Positions 30,149 through 40,610 are shown, counted from the first letter of the stretch. The stretch is DNA of 64,000 nt from an uncultured SAR116 cluster alpha proteobacterium (GCA_902619485.1 CACNEF010000001.1:372001-436000); one strand, 5' to 3'. Translations and numbers: made by a program. The notes: a model not told the origin generated them from the sequence alone.

Positions 30149-30250
30149 TAATATATATTCTCCATTTTAACAGAGCAATCAAATCATTTTTGGTTGAAAT
30201 ATATTTTTAAAGTCTTATTAATGATTTAGTTCGTATGGATAATTATTGTA

Positions 30251-31036
30251 ATGACTGACTATAGAAATAACGATGAGATAGATTTTATAAGAGTTCTTCA
30301 AGTGATTTGGCATGAAAAATTGGCTTTATTTGCATTCTGTTTTTTTTCTATTTTATGTTCAATATTATATTTAAGTACTAAAAAACCTATATATGAATCT
30401 ATCATTGTTAAAGAAATTGATAATATTGCGCCATTTTCGGATATAGAAAAAACCTCTTTTGATTTTATTAAGCTTTTTTTATCCGAAGAGCATTTTAAAA
30501 ATTGGAAAAAAACAGCTGCTTCATCAAACATTTCTTTTAAAGATTTTAAAGGAACGAAATTAATTAGTAATTATGTTTTTTTTCGTTTTAAAAATGAACG
30601 TGAAGCTATCCTTGTTGTTAAAGACAAAAAAAACCAGTACAAAGGTGGAATTCATATTAAAATAACATCAAATGATAAAAATTTAATCAATGACTATTAT
30701 AAATATGCTAATTTCACCAACAAATCACTTACAAAAATATACAAAAATCAAGCAAAAGAGGATTTAAGTTATTTAACAAAATATGTTAATTATGATGTTT
30801 CAGATGATAAAAGTGCTAGTAAAACTGTAATTTTAGAGAGTATGTATCTTAACAGATATATCCAATCAAAAGATAATGAACCTTATGTGATTTATCCACC
30901 AACAGAACCAAGTAAAATTTCTCCAAAAAAAAGTGTAATAATAACTATATCACTGATCGCTGGTCTGTTTATTGGGTTAATTTTTATTTATATAAAAATT
31001 AACATAATTAATAGGTTTACCAATCAATCACGTTAA
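30251..31036 (+). CDS. Wzz/chain-length-determinant-like protein
   Basis: N-terminal DEIDFIRVLQVIWHEKLALFAFCFFSILCSILY TM and C-terminal PPTEPSKISPKKSVIITISLIAGLFIGLIFIYIK TM. Confidence 0.82.
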   Translation: MTDYRNNDEIDFIRVLQVIWHEKLALFAFCFFSILCSILYLSTKKPIYESIIVKEIDNIAPFSDIEKTSFDFIKLFLSEEHFKNWKKTAASSNISFKDFKGTKLISNYVFFRFKNEREAILVVKDKKNQYKGGIHIKITSNDKNLINDYYKYANFTNKSLTKIYKNQAKEDLSYLTKYVNYDVSDDKSASKTVILESMYLNRYIQSKDNEPYVIYPPTEPSKISPKKSVIITISLIAGLFIGLIFIYIKINIINRFTNQSR

Positions 31037-31040
31037 TTAA

Positions 31041-32228
31041 TCAAACAAGAAGTTTTTTAATATTTTTTGCCGCTTGTTTAATCCTTTGTTCATTTTCTAC
31101 TAACCCAACTCTTACAAAACCCTCTCCAAATTCACCAAAAGCCACACCTGGAGATACAGCAACATTTGCTTTAAGCATTAATTCTTTTGCAAATTCTAAA
31201 GATCCTATATTTTTATATTTATTAGGAATTTGAGCCCAAGCAAACATACTTGCTTTAGGACTTGCGATATTCCAGCCAGCTCGAGCCATCGATTGTACAA
31301 GAACATCTCTTCTTTTTTGATATATTTTTCTTATTTCTTGAACACAGTCTTGAGGTCCATTTAACGCTGCTGCTGCTGCAACTTGGACTGGAGTGAAAGC
31401 TCCATAATCTAAATAAGATTTAATCCTAGTGAGTGCGTTAATTAAACTTACATTTCCAACAGCAAAACCAATTCTCCATCCTGCCATTGCATAAGTCTTT
31501 GACATTGACGTAAATTCTACTGCCACTTCTTTTGCTCTGGGTATTTGAAGGATTGAAGGAGGAGGAGAGTTATCGTAATAAATCTCTGCATATGCTAAGT
31601 CAGATAATATATAAACATTGTATTTAAGGGCAATTTTTACAACTTCTTGATAGAACTCTAAAGATACTACCTGAGCTGTTGGATTGGAGGGAAATGATAC
31701 AATAACAGCTACGGGAGCAGGTACGCTCTCAATTATAGATCTTTCTAATCGTTCTAAATACAAATCAGGGTTAAAAATTCCATCATCCATAGCTGGTAAG
31801 TGACGTAATGAAGCACCTGCAATTATAAATCCATAAGGATGAATAGGATATGAAGGGTTAGGAGATAAGATTATATCTCCAGGTGAGGTTATTGCTTGAG
31901 CCAAATTAGCTAGACCTTCTTTCGAACCCAAAGTAACTATTACTTCATTTTCAGGATCTAAATTAACATCAAATCGCCTTTTATAGTAAGCAGCCTGAGC
32001 TTTTCTAAGCCCGTTGATACCCTTACTAGTAGAATATCTTCCAGTGCCGGGTTTTTCTACTGTTTCTTTTAATTTTTGCCTAATATGTTTTGGGGTTGGC
32101 ATATCTGGATTTCCCATCCCAAAATCAATTATGTCTTTACCTTTTGATCTTAGTTTGGCTTTAAGATTATTTACTTCAGCAAAGACATATGGTGGTAGTC
32201 TTTTAATTCTGTCAAATTCGTTACGCAT
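31041..32228 (-). CDS. Class I/II PLP-dependent aminotransferase (AlaC-like)
   Basis: FDRIKRLPPYVFAEVNNLK, IDFGMGNPDMPTPKHI, SMSKTYAMAGWRIGFAVG. Confidence 0.92.
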   Translation of the reverse strand: MRNEFDRIKRLPPYVFAEVNNLKAKLRSKGKDIIDFGMGNPDMPTPKHIRQKLKETVEKPGTGRYSTSKGINGLRKAQAAYYKRRFDVNLDPENEVIVTLGSKEGLANLAQAITSPGDIILSPNPSYPIHPYGFIIAGASLRHLPAMDDGIFNPDLYLERLERSIIESVPAPVAVIVSFPSNPTAQVVSLEFYQEVVKIALKYNVYILSDLAYAEIYYDNSPPPSILQIPRAKEVAVEFTSMSKTYAMAGWRIGFAVGNVSLINALTRIKSYLDYGAFTPVQVAAAAALNGPQDCVQEIRKIYQKRRDVLVQSMARAGWNIASPKASMFAWAQIPNKYKNIGSLEFAKELMLKANVAVSPGVAFGEFGEGFVRVGLVENEQRIKQAAKNIKKLLV

Positions 32229-32338
32229 AAGCTTTTTTAATAAGTCCTAAAAATATTATCTAAAAATTAATTACTTCAACTATAAATTTGGTATAATCAA
32301 CATAAGTAAAGATGTAATATGTTTATTTTAAGGTATCA

Positions 32339-32737
32339 ATGCGTTTTTTAACTAAAATTATTTTTTTTGTCTCAGGAATAATTGGCATTGGTTTAATGTT
32401 ATGGTTTGGAATGCCTAATATTCAACAAGCTTTTAAACCTGTGGAGGTGATTTCTGTAACAATTACTTTAAATAATAAATGCTCTGTTGACGATGATAGT
32501 TTTGCAGTTGCAGTTCCAGGTACAGACATAATTTTCCAATTTAAAAAAGGGGTGGCAAGGTATAGATTAAAGTCAGATAGAAAAGTACAACTCATATCTA
32601 ACCCAAAATATAAATCAGTACGCTACGTTGGTATCCACGTACCTGTAGAAAAAAAAATGATCTTAGAAGCTGATTGTTCCACTTCACCAAGATTAAAAGG
32701 AATTTTTGGTTCTATGAAAAATCAATTTAAAAATTAA
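32339..32737 (+). CDS. Hypothetical membrane-anchored protein, 132 aa
   Basis: Complete ORF with N-terminal TM segment and intergenic upstream region; no family recognised. Confidence 0.6.
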   Translation: MRFLTKIIFFVSGIIGIGLMLWFGMPNIQQAFKPVEVISVTITLNNKCSVDDDSFAVAVPGTDIIFQFKKGVARYRLKSDRKVQLISNPKYKSVRYVGIHVPVEKKMILEADCSTSPRLKGIFGSMKNQFKN

Positions 32738-32749
32738 AGGAGTTTTTTA

Positions 32750-34168
32750 ATGAATGACACAGATATAAATTTACCAAAAGATCCTTTAAGTGGTATTACA
32801 ATTGAGGAGTTAGGTCAAAAACTCAGAAACCGTTTACTATCATGTAAGGAAATAACATCGGCTTATTATGAAAGAATTAGAATTTTAAATCCTCACCTTA
32901 ATGCATATATATTTGTAGATGAAGAAAAGGGCCTTGATTGGGCTGATGGAATAGATAAATTATTTGCGTGTGGTGTTGACTTAGGTCCGCTAATGGGTGT
33001 GCCTGTTGCAATTAAGGATATTTGTTCAGTTGATGGTATGCCTACCACTAATGGCTCTAATATAGTTAGTGATGAGATAACTGGCCCAGAAGGTAGTCTT
33101 ATTAAAAGGCTAAAAGCACTTGGGTGTGTTATTTTAGGTAAAACACATACAGTAGAGTTTGCTCTAGGTGCAACAGGATTAAATAAGTATAAAGGAACAC
33201 CAAAAAATCCTTGGGATGAAAAAATCCATAGAATACCTGGTGGATCAAGCAGTGGTTCGGGAGTTGCAGTAGCAGCAGGATTAGCAGCTTTTGCAATTGG
33301 TACAGATACTGGTGGATCAGTTCGAATACCAGCGTCGTTTAATGGTATTGTCGGTTTGAAAACCACAAAAAACAAATGGCCTACTGACGGAATATTTCCA
33401 CTTTCACCTACTTTGGATACTCCAGGTCCACTTGCTAGATCTGTAAAAGATACGAAATTAATTTTTGATACTTACAACGATAATAAAAAAGTATCAAAAC
33501 CGTTAGAAATTAAAAACCTAGTAATTGGCAAATTAATGGAACCATTTACAGAAAATTTAGATAGAAGTGTAATGGAAGCATACGATAATTTTTGTAATAA
33601 TTTAGAAGATACTGGTGCAAAAATTGAAGAAGTAATAATTGATGAAGCTAGAGAAAAAGCTACATTGTTTCCAACTATAGTTGGATCAGAAATCATAAGT
33701 GCATTTGGGAGAGAAAATTTTCTACAAGTTGTAGATCAAATGGATCCTGTGACCAGCATTAGAGCTAAATTGGGGTTAAATGTATCATCAATAGAGTATA
33801 TTAATGCAAAAAAAAGAATTCCAGAGTTAAATTCAATTGTTGGAGGTTATTTCAAAAAGTATGATGCCCTTGTTTCGCCTACAACAATCATGCAAGCAAT
33901 TGAAGTTGATAATAGTGCAGTAGGGACCGAACTACACGAGAGGAGCCTTTTGGCTTCAGCGAATACTCAACCAGTGAATATCTTTGGAATGTGTGCAATT
34001 ACCTACCCGATTCAGAAATTTGCTAATAGTGAAAGTCAACAAATTTTACCAGTTGGTTTACAAGTAATTTGTAATAAAGATGACGATGACTACGCTGTTG
34101 CAATTGCTTTGGCTTTTGAAGAGACATTTGGAGCACCTGAACTACCAGACGTAAGTAAGTTTATATAA
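32750..34168 (+). CDS. Amidase signature family enzyme
   Basis: GVPVAIKDICSVDGMPTTNGS, RIPGGSSSGSGVAVAAGLAAFAIGTDTGGSVRIPASFNGIVGLK. Confidence 0.95.
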   Translation: MNDTDINLPKDPLSGITIEELGQKLRNRLLSCKEITSAYYERIRILNPHLNAYIFVDEEKGLDWADGIDKLFACGVDLGPLMGVPVAIKDICSVDGMPTTNGSNIVSDEITGPEGSLIKRLKALGCVILGKTHTVEFALGATGLNKYKGTPKNPWDEKIHRIPGGSSSGSGVAVAAGLAAFAIGTDTGGSVRIPASFNGIVGLKTTKNKWPTDGIFPLSPTLDTPGPLARSVKDTKLIFDTYNDNKKVSKPLEIKNLVIGKLMEPFTENLDRSVMEAYDNFCNNLEDTGAKIEEVIIDEAREKATLFPTIVGSEIISAFGRENFLQVVDQMDPVTSIRAKLGLNVSSIEYINAKKRIPELNSIVGGYFKKYDALVSPTTIMQAIEVDNSAVGTELHERSLLASANTQPVNIFGMCAITYPIQKFANSESQQILPVGLQVICNKDDDDYAVAIALAFEETFGAPELPDVSKFI

Positions 34169-34284
34169 CTTTAAATTGAAAATAATTATAACAAAAAACC
34201 TTTTTTATCTTGAAATTTTGATTTTTAAAATTAACTAAATCCAATAAAAATCTTTTTAATCAATTCGACATAAGGATAACATAA

Positions 34285-35241
34285 TTGTCTGACAAACTAA
34301 TAAATGCAAAAAATTTAAAAAAATCATTTGATCAATTTATTGCTGTGGACAAAATCAACTTACAAGTTGATAGGGGTGAGGTCGTTGGTTTTCTAGGCCC
34401 GAATGGAGCAGGTAAATCTACAACTATGAAAATGCTTACTGGTTTTTTAGAACCTGACGACGGTGAAATATTTATTAATGGTATTGATCTAAAGTCAAAT
34501 CCTTTAAAAGCCAAAGAATATATTGGGTATTTACCTGAAGGTGCTCCATCATATTCAGATATGTTAGTTTCTGATTTTTTAACATTTATTGGCAAAATGA
34601 GAGGTTTGAGTAATAAAAAATTGAGTAGTCGATTAGAAGAGATGGCTGATCAAATTAACTTAAAAGAAATGTGGGATAGACCTGTAGAAATCCTTTCGAA
34701 AGGTTTTAAAAGAAGGGTTGGTATTGCTCAAGCATTAATACATGATCCTGATATATTAATATTAGACGAACCAACTGACGGGTTAGATCCAAATCAAAAA
34801 CACGAGATGAGAAACCTCATAAAAAAAATATCAAAAAATAAAGCTATTGTTATTTCAACACATATCTTAGAAGAGGTTGAGGCAGTATGTTCTCGCGCTG
34901 TAATTATTTCAAATGGAAAGTTACTTGCAAATGACACTCCGAAAAATTTAGAAAATAAATTTTTAAACAGAAACACTTTATCTATTAAAGTGTCTAATAA
35001 AATTAATAATGTTTTCTCTAAAGAAATAAAATCATTATTAAAATATGATGACGTCAAAATTCAAAAAACAGACATTTCAACTCATACTCTTTTAATAAGT
35101 GACAGCAAGAAAAATCCAAATCTTAATACAGTTTTAAAACAATTAAGCAAACTCAAGCTCGATGTAATTGAGGCAAATTTTCAAAAGGTAAGTCTTGAAG
35201 AAATCTTTAGAACAATAACCTCAGAAAACAATTCAAAATAA
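34285..35241 (+). CDS. ABC transporter ATP-binding protein (GldA-like)
   Basis: GFLGPNGAGKSTTMKMLTGFLEPDDG Walker A, ILDEPTDGLDPNQ Walker B; TTG start after AAGGATAACATAA. Confidence 0.94.
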   Translation: MSDKLINAKNLKKSFDQFIAVDKINLQVDRGEVVGFLGPNGAGKSTTMKMLTGFLEPDDGEIFINGIDLKSNPLKAKEYIGYLPEGAPSYSDMLVSDFLTFIGKMRGLSNKKLSSRLEEMADQINLKEMWDRPVEILSKGFKRRVGIAQALIHDPDILILDEPTDGLDPNQKHEMRNLIKKISKNKAIVISTHILEEVEAVCSRAVIISNGKLLANDTPKNLENKFLNRNTLSIKVSNKINNVFSKEIKSLLKYDDVKIQKTDISTHTLLISDSKKNPNLNTVLKQLSKLKLDVIEANFQKVSLEEIFRTITSENNSK

Positions 35242-35254
35242 TTGGTAAAAACTC

Positions 35255-36001
35255 ATGGATAACTACTTACACAAAACATATATAATCTTAGATAGAGAAT
35301 TAAAAGGATATTTCAGAACTCCATTAGCATCAATTTTTTTGCTTGTCTTTTTAGCTTTATCTTCAGGTATGACCTTCTTTTTGGGAAGGTTTTTTGAAAG
35401 AGATCAGGCTGATTTAACTGCATTTTTTTCATGGCATCCTTGGTTATTCCTTGTATTGATGCCAGCTATCGGCATGAGATTATGGGCTGAAGAAAGAAGG
35501 TCTGGTACAATTGAACTATTGATTACTTTACCTGTTACAAATACACAACTAGTCGTTGGTAAGTTTTTAGCAAGCTGGATTTTTACTCTGATTGCCCTTA
35601 TTCTAACCATGCCTATCTGGATAACAGTTAATTATTTAGGTGAACCAGATAATCATGTTATTTTAGTATCCTACTTTGGCAGTTGGTTAATGGCAGGAGC
35701 CTTTTTATCTCTTACTTCTTGTCTGTCGGCACTAACTAAAAATCAAGTCATAGCATTTATAATATCATCCATTAGTGGTTTTGTGCTTATAATGGCTGGC
35801 TTTAATCTGGTTTTATCAGCTGTAAGGTCATGGTCACCAAATTGGATAACAGAAACAGTAAGTTCAATGTCGTTTCTATCACATTTTAGTAGGATACAAA
35901 TGGGTGTTTTTGATTTGAGTACTCTAGTCTTCTTTTTTTCAATGATAATTTTATGTCTTTGGATAAACGTACAGCTAGTCCAAGTTAAAAAAGCAGATTG
36001 A
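35255..36001 (+). CDS. ABC-2 type permease (GldF-like)
   Basis: RELKGYFRTPLASIFL, RLWAEERRSGTIELLITLPVTNTQLVVGKFLA. Confidence 0.92.
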   Translation: MDNYLHKTYIILDRELKGYFRTPLASIFLLVFLALSSGMTFFLGRFFERDQADLTAFFSWHPWLFLVLMPAIGMRLWAEERRSGTIELLITLPVTNTQLVVGKFLASWIFTLIALILTMPIWITVNYLGEPDNHVILVSYFGSWLMAGAFLSLTSCLSALTKNQVIAFIISSISGFVLIMAGFNLVLSAVRSWSPNWITETVSSMSFLSHFSRIQMGVFDLSTLVFFFSMIILCLWINVQLVQVKKAD

Positions 36002-36008
36002 GGTTACA

Positions 36009-37829
36009 ATGAACTTTCTAAATAGGATAAAAACTAAAAATCTTGTTAAATTATCAATACTATTTTCCGTAATTATATTTCTTTGTGTAAATATAATTAC
36101 GAACAATGTATTCAATTCATCAAGGGTAGACTTCACAGAAAAGAAACTTTACTCCTTATCTAATAGCACAACTAATCTTCTTAAAAATTTGAATGAGCCA
36201 ATACATATAAGATTGTTTGTATCAGGAAATTTGGTTAGAGAAGTACCTCAGCTTTCCACATATGCAAACAGGGTTGAGACAATACTAAAAACTTATAGTG
36301 ACATTTCTAATGGAAAAATAACATTAGAGGTGATTGATCCAAAACCTTTCTCAGATGAAGAAGATAGAGCTGTTGGAATGGGTATTAACTCATTTTCTGC
36401 AACAGAAATGTCAGATGCATTATATTTTGGACTAGCAGCTACAAATTCAACTACAGGGCAAAAAAATATACCAATTTTTTCTCCAGAAAGAGAAACTTTC
36501 CTTGAATATGATCTTTCAAGTTTAATCTCTGAATTAAGTCAGATTCAAAAGCCAGTCATAAGTATTCTTGATAACCTTGGACTAATGGCGGACAGTAGAA
36601 TTGGTAAACCAGAACAACAAATTTTAAAACAAATGAATGAAATGTTTAAAGTTGAAATGGTTAGTGAAAACAATAATAAGCTCGATGAAAACACAAAAGT
36701 TCTTATGATTATTCATCCGAAGTTTTTATCAGATGAAACTTTATATATGATAGATCAGTGGGTTCTTAAGGGAGGATCTACCCTAATATTTTTAGATCCT
36801 TATGCTGAAACAGAGGTTAGTAGACAACCAGGCATGCCTCCAATGAACCCAAGATCAAATCTAAAAAAATTATTAGATACATGGGGAATAAAATTCGATA
36901 ATAAAAAGACTGTCTTAGACAAAGAATTTGGTTTCAAGATCACTAGGAATATTGATGGTCGTGATATGCAAGTTACCAACTACCCTTGGCTAAATATTAG
37001 GGGGAATGGCTTGAATAAAAACGAAGGTTCATTGTCAAATTTAAGCACAATTGTAATGACTACCGCTGGCTCATTAGAAAAAGCCAACAAAGACACAGTT
37101 TTAGAACCAATTATTACTACTAGTAGAAAATCTGGTTTAGGTGATGCACAAAAAGCAGGTGATCCTAAAAATGACCCAAGAGACTTTTTATCAAGCATAA
37201 AGTCTGATAACGAAAATTTAATTTTAGCAGGATGGATAAAAACAAATCTTAACTCATCATTTAGTAAAAAAGATGGTCAACTTTTGAAATCCCAAAATAA
37301 ATCAAACATTCTTTTAGTATCTGACGCTGATATGTTGATGGATCGAAATTGGTTAACGCAACGAGGCGCTTTTGCTAACAATGGCGACTTCGTTCTTAAT
37401 GTAGTTGAACAAATGGTTGGTGGTAATGCCTTATCCGATCTTAGAGGTAAGAGTACATCATGGCGTCCATTTGACAAAATAATTGAATTAGAAAAAATCG
37501 CTGAAGAAAAATTTCTTTTAGAAGAACAAAGACTAGCAAAAAAATTAAATGAAATGGAAAATAAAATTAGAGATTTAACGCAAAATAATGACAACAACTC
37601 AGATGTTTTATCACCTGAAACTATTGAAGCGATTGATGGTTTTAAAGCTGAAATGATGTCAACAAGATCACAGTTAAGAAGTGTTAAATTTGACCTTAGA
37701 AGAGATGTTGAAAATTTAAAACGATGGGTAATAGCTTTAAACGTAGCAATAATTCCCATAATTTTTGCTGGTCTAGCATTAATTATATCTTTAAGAAGAA
37801 AAAATTATTCTACTAAAAATTTTGGATAA
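36009..37829 (+). CDS. GldG-like ABC auxiliary protein
   Basis: FTEKKLYSLSNSTTNLLKNLNEPIHIRLFVSG, LKGGSTLIFLDPYAE, terminal TM; position after GldA/GldF-like genes. Confidence 0.9.
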   Translation: MNFLNRIKTKNLVKLSILFSVIIFLCVNIITNNVFNSSRVDFTEKKLYSLSNSTTNLLKNLNEPIHIRLFVSGNLVREVPQLSTYANRVETILKTYSDISNGKITLEVIDPKPFSDEEDRAVGMGINSFSATEMSDALYFGLAATNSTTGQKNIPIFSPERETFLEYDLSSLISELSQIQKPVISILDNLGLMADSRIGKPEQQILKQMNEMFKVEMVSENNNKLDENTKVLMIIHPKFLSDETLYMIDQWVLKGGSTLIFLDPYAETEVSRQPGMPPMNPRSNLKKLLDTWGIKFDNKKTVLDKEFGFKITRNIDGRDMQVTNYPWLNIRGNGLNKNEGSLSNLSTIVMTTAGSLEKANKDTVLEPIITTSRKSGLGDAQKAGDPKNDPRDFLSSIKSDNENLILAGWIKTNLNSSFSKKDGQLLKSQNKSNILLVSDADMLMDRNWLTQRGAFANNGDFVLNVVEQMVGGNALSDLRGKSTSWRPFDKIIELEKIAEEKFLLEEQRLAKKLNEMENKIRDLTQNNDNNSDVLSPETIEAIDGFKAEMMSTRSQLRSVKFDLRRDVENLKRWVIALNVAIIPIIFAGLALIISLRRKNYSTKNFG

Positions 37830-37832
37830 AAA

Positions 37833-38864
37833 ATGACTAAAAAAAGATTTTTAAACATAACAATAATAACTGCAGCAATCGTTGCTTTAGCGATTATTTC
37901 AATAAACCTTAATAAAAGTAATTATGGTTTTGAAAATAGAGGTAAGTTATTTTTAGATAACTTCACCAAAAATGTTAATGAAATTTCAACTATATCAATT
38001 AGGTCTTTTGAAAATAATATTAATTTAGTTAAACAAAATAATAGTTATATATCTGAGTCAAGTTACCCACTAAAAAAAGGATTGTGGGAAAATTTGATTA
38101 CAAGTTTATCTTTGTTAAGAATTGAAGAGTTGAAAACAAATGACCCATCTAGGCACTCACAACTAAATCTGCTTCTTCCTGAACAAAATAAAAGTAAAGA
38201 TGAAGACGAAGGTTATGGAACAAAAATCACATTAAGGAAAGAAGATGGAACTATTTATTCTTCAATACTTTTTGGGATGGTAGATAGAAGTGTTGGTGGA
38301 ATAAGTGGAGGTCAGTTTGCAAGATTTCCAAATGAAGACCAGACATACCTTCTTAAAGGTGCAATTAGGATGCCTACAACAAAATCTGATTGGTTTGAAA
38401 GTTTGCTTTTATCTATTAAAAAGGATGATGTTCAGAAGATTACCTTAAGTAATAAAAATGGGATAATTGAAATTCAATCCAAAGAGAATAAATTGAGTTT
38501 GACGACACCAAAATCTGTAAAATTTAAAATTGACGATACACAACTAAGTGATGCAAGAGACGTAATTAATAGCTTTTATTTTTATGATGTTAAAAAATCT
38601 ACACAAAAATATAAAAAAAATTTACCTACGTTGTCGTATGAAGTTAAAGACGGATTAATCTTAACAATTTCATCTATTAACTCTGACGATAATGGAGAAA
38701 GTTGGGTAATTATTAATGCAAAGTCTAATGATAAGAAGTCAGAAAAAATGGCTCTAGAAATTACAAAAAAGACTAAAGGCTACGTGTTTTTAGCCAACAT
38801 AATTACTAGCGATATTTTAAGATGGAAACTTAAAGATCTTGCGTCAAAGGATAAAAATTCTTAA
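37833..38864 (+). CDS. DUF4340-like protein linked to Gld-type ABC system
   Basis: N-terminal TM plus repeated beta-rich segments; last gene of the ABC/GldG set. Confidence 0.75.
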   Translation: MTKKRFLNITIITAAIVALAIISINLNKSNYGFENRGKLFLDNFTKNVNEISTISIRSFENNINLVKQNNSYISESSYPLKKGLWENLITSLSLLRIEELKTNDPSRHSQLNLLLPEQNKSKDEDEGYGTKITLRKEDGTIYSSILFGMVDRSVGGISGGQFARFPNEDQTYLLKGAIRMPTTKSDWFESLLLSIKKDDVQKITLSNKNGIIEIQSKENKLSLTTPKSVKFKIDDTQLSDARDVINSFYFYDVKKSTQKYKKNLPTLSYEVKDGLILTISSINSDDNGESWVIINAKSNDKKSEKMALEITKKTKGYVFLANIITSDILRWKLKDLASKDKNS

Positions 38865-40069
38865 TAAGACCTCGGCATTCCTAAAACATGCTCAGCTAAA
38901 TAAGATAAAATTAAATTAGTCGATATTGGGGCCACTTGATATAACCTAGCCTCTCGAAACTTTCTCTCTACGTCATATTCCTCTGCAAACCCAAATCCCC
39001 CATGAGTTTGCACACATGCTTCTGCTGCTGCCCATGAAGCATCCGCTGCAAGCAATTTAGCTGTATTAGCCTCTTCTCCTATAGGCTTCCCGGCTTCATA
39101 TAGCCTTGCTGCGTGGTATACCATTAATTCAGCTGCTTTCATTTGTGCATATGCCCTTGCTATTGGGAATTGAATACCTTGATTTTGACCAATTGCTCTT
39201 CCGAAAATATTTCTATCATTAGCGTAATTTGTAGATTTTTTAGTAAACCATTTAGCATCTCCAATACACTCTGCGGCTATGAGAATTCTTTCTGCATTCA
39301 TACCAGATAAAATATATCTAAAACCTTTATTTTCTTCGCCAACAAGACTTGAGGCTGGTATTCTTAAATTATCAAAAAATACTTCAGTTGTAGAATGGTT
39401 CATCATTGTTCGTATTGGTCTAATTGTAAGGCCATTACCTTTTGCTTTTCTCATATCTAAAAGAAAAACAGAAAGACCTTCCGTTTTCTTTTTAACTTCA
39501 TTTAACGGTGTTGTCCTTGCTAAGAGCAACATTAAGTCTGAGTGTTCTGCTCTGCTTGTCCAAATTTTTTGACCGTTAACTACATAGTCATCACCATCAC
39601 GAACTGCTACTGTACGCAAACTTGTTGTATCTGTGCCACTTGTTGGTTCTGTTACACCAAACGCTTGTAATCTTAGAGATCCATCAGCTATTTTTGGTAA
39701 ATATTCTTGTTTTTGTTCAGGAGAGCCATGTCTAAGAACGGTTCCCATAGTATACATTTGCGCATGACATGCTGCGGCATTGCATCCTTGATGATGAATT
39801 TCTTCTAAAATAACCGAGGCAGCTACCATTCCTAAACCAACACCTCCATATTCTTCTGGTATAAGGGCTCCTAAAAAACCAGCATCGGTTAGTGCTTTGA
39901 CAAATTCTGTTGGATAAGCTTGTTCTCTATCAAGTTTTCGCCAATATTCTCCTTGAAAATCTCCGCATAGTTTAGCTACAGAGTCTCTAACTTCTGATAT
40001 CATTTCATCATTAGAAACAGAATTTTCTACTTGAATGGTGGTGTCTGGCATATTGATCCTCTTTAGCAA
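38861..40069 (-). CDS. Acyl-CoA dehydrogenase family protein
   Basis: LQAFGVTEPTSGTDTTSLRTVA, NGQKIWTSRAEHSDLMLLLART, QTHGGFGFAEEYDVERKFREARLYQVAPISTN. Confidence 0.95.
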   Translation of the reverse strand: MLKRINMPDTTIQVENSVSNDEMISEVRDSVAKLCGDFQGEYWRKLDREQAYPTEFVKALTDAGFLGALIPEEYGGVGLGMVAASVILEEIHHQGCNAAACHAQMYTMGTVLRHGSPEQKQEYLPKIADGSLRLQAFGVTEPTSGTDTTSLRTVAVRDGDDYVVNGQKIWTSRAEHSDLMLLLARTTPLNEVKKKTEGLSVFLLDMRKAKGNGLTIRPIRTMMNHSTTEVFFDNLRIPASSLVGEENKGFRYILSGMNAERILIAAECIGDAKWFTKKSTNYANDRNIFGRAIGQNQGIQFPIARAYAQMKAAELMVYHAARLYEAGKPIGEEANTAKLLAADASWAAAEACVQTHGGFGFAEEYDVERKFREARLYQVAPISTNLILSYLAEHVLGMPRSY

Positions 40070-40106
40070 ATGAATTTGAATTATATATATATAAATTTAT
40101 TTATAT

Positions 40107-40129
40107 ATTACTAGCTTATTTCTAGTAAT
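40107..40129. promoter_or_regulatory. Interrupted palindrome ATTACTAG-N7-CTAGTAAT in a divergent promoter region (candidate operator)
   Basis: Perfect 8-bp inverted repeat with 7-bp spacer between divergent acyl-CoA dehydrogenase (start 40069) and VOC gene (start about 40183). Confidence 0.4.
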
Positions 40130-40182
40130 TAATATTATTTTAAATAACTAAAAAATGATAATCAATAAATACTTTGGAGATT

Positions 40183-40602
40183 AAAATGAAGTTAGAATTC
40201 CACCACATTAACTTTGTATCTAAAGATGTAGACAAAATGAATGATTTTTATAAAAACATTTTATGTATGGATAGCATTCCTATTGAAAACTTTCCTAGAA
40301 CAGAAGAAACAGCTGATAGTGGATATAGTGGAAAAATAAATTTTGTTACTGAGGGTAAAATAGAGATGCATTTAGCTGAGAGAGACTTAAATGTTGCTTT
40401 TAAAAACAATCAAACAATTAATCCTGTTGATCAAGGACATATAGCATTTAGAACTAATGATATTAAGTCATTTCTAAAAAAATTAAGGGATAATAATATA
40501 CCATTTTCAGACTACGGAACTACTTTCGCTAGAGAATGGCACCAAGTTTTCTTTCAAGATCCAGAGGGTAATGTAATTGAAGTCCATCAAAAAATTTCCT
40601 AA
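40183..40602 (+). CDS. VOC (glyoxalase/bleomycin resistance-like) family protein
   Basis: LEFHHINFVSKDVDKMNDFYKNIL ... GHIAFRTNDIKSFLKKLRDNNIPF ... VFFQDPEGNVIEVHQ. Confidence 0.92.
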   Translation, partial: KMKLEFHHINFVSKDVDKMNDFYKNILCMDSIPIENFPRTEETADSGYSGKINFVTEGKIEMHLAERDLNVAFKNNQTINPVDQGHIAFRTNDIKSFLKKLRDNNIPFSDYGTTFAREWHQVFFQDPEGNVIEVHQKIS

Positions 40603-40610
40603 CAACTTAA

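Noticed and set aside
32893-33375. 160-aa ORF antisense to the amidase
   Set aside because: Mirror-frame artefact of the Gly/Ser-rich amidase signature.
34169-34284. AAAAAACCTTTTTT in the spacer as a terminator
   Set aside because: Only A/T pairing with almost no loop; not a convincing hairpin.
37277-37759. 160-aa antisense ORF in the GldG-like gene
   Set aside because: No motif or start context; overlaps a confident CDS.
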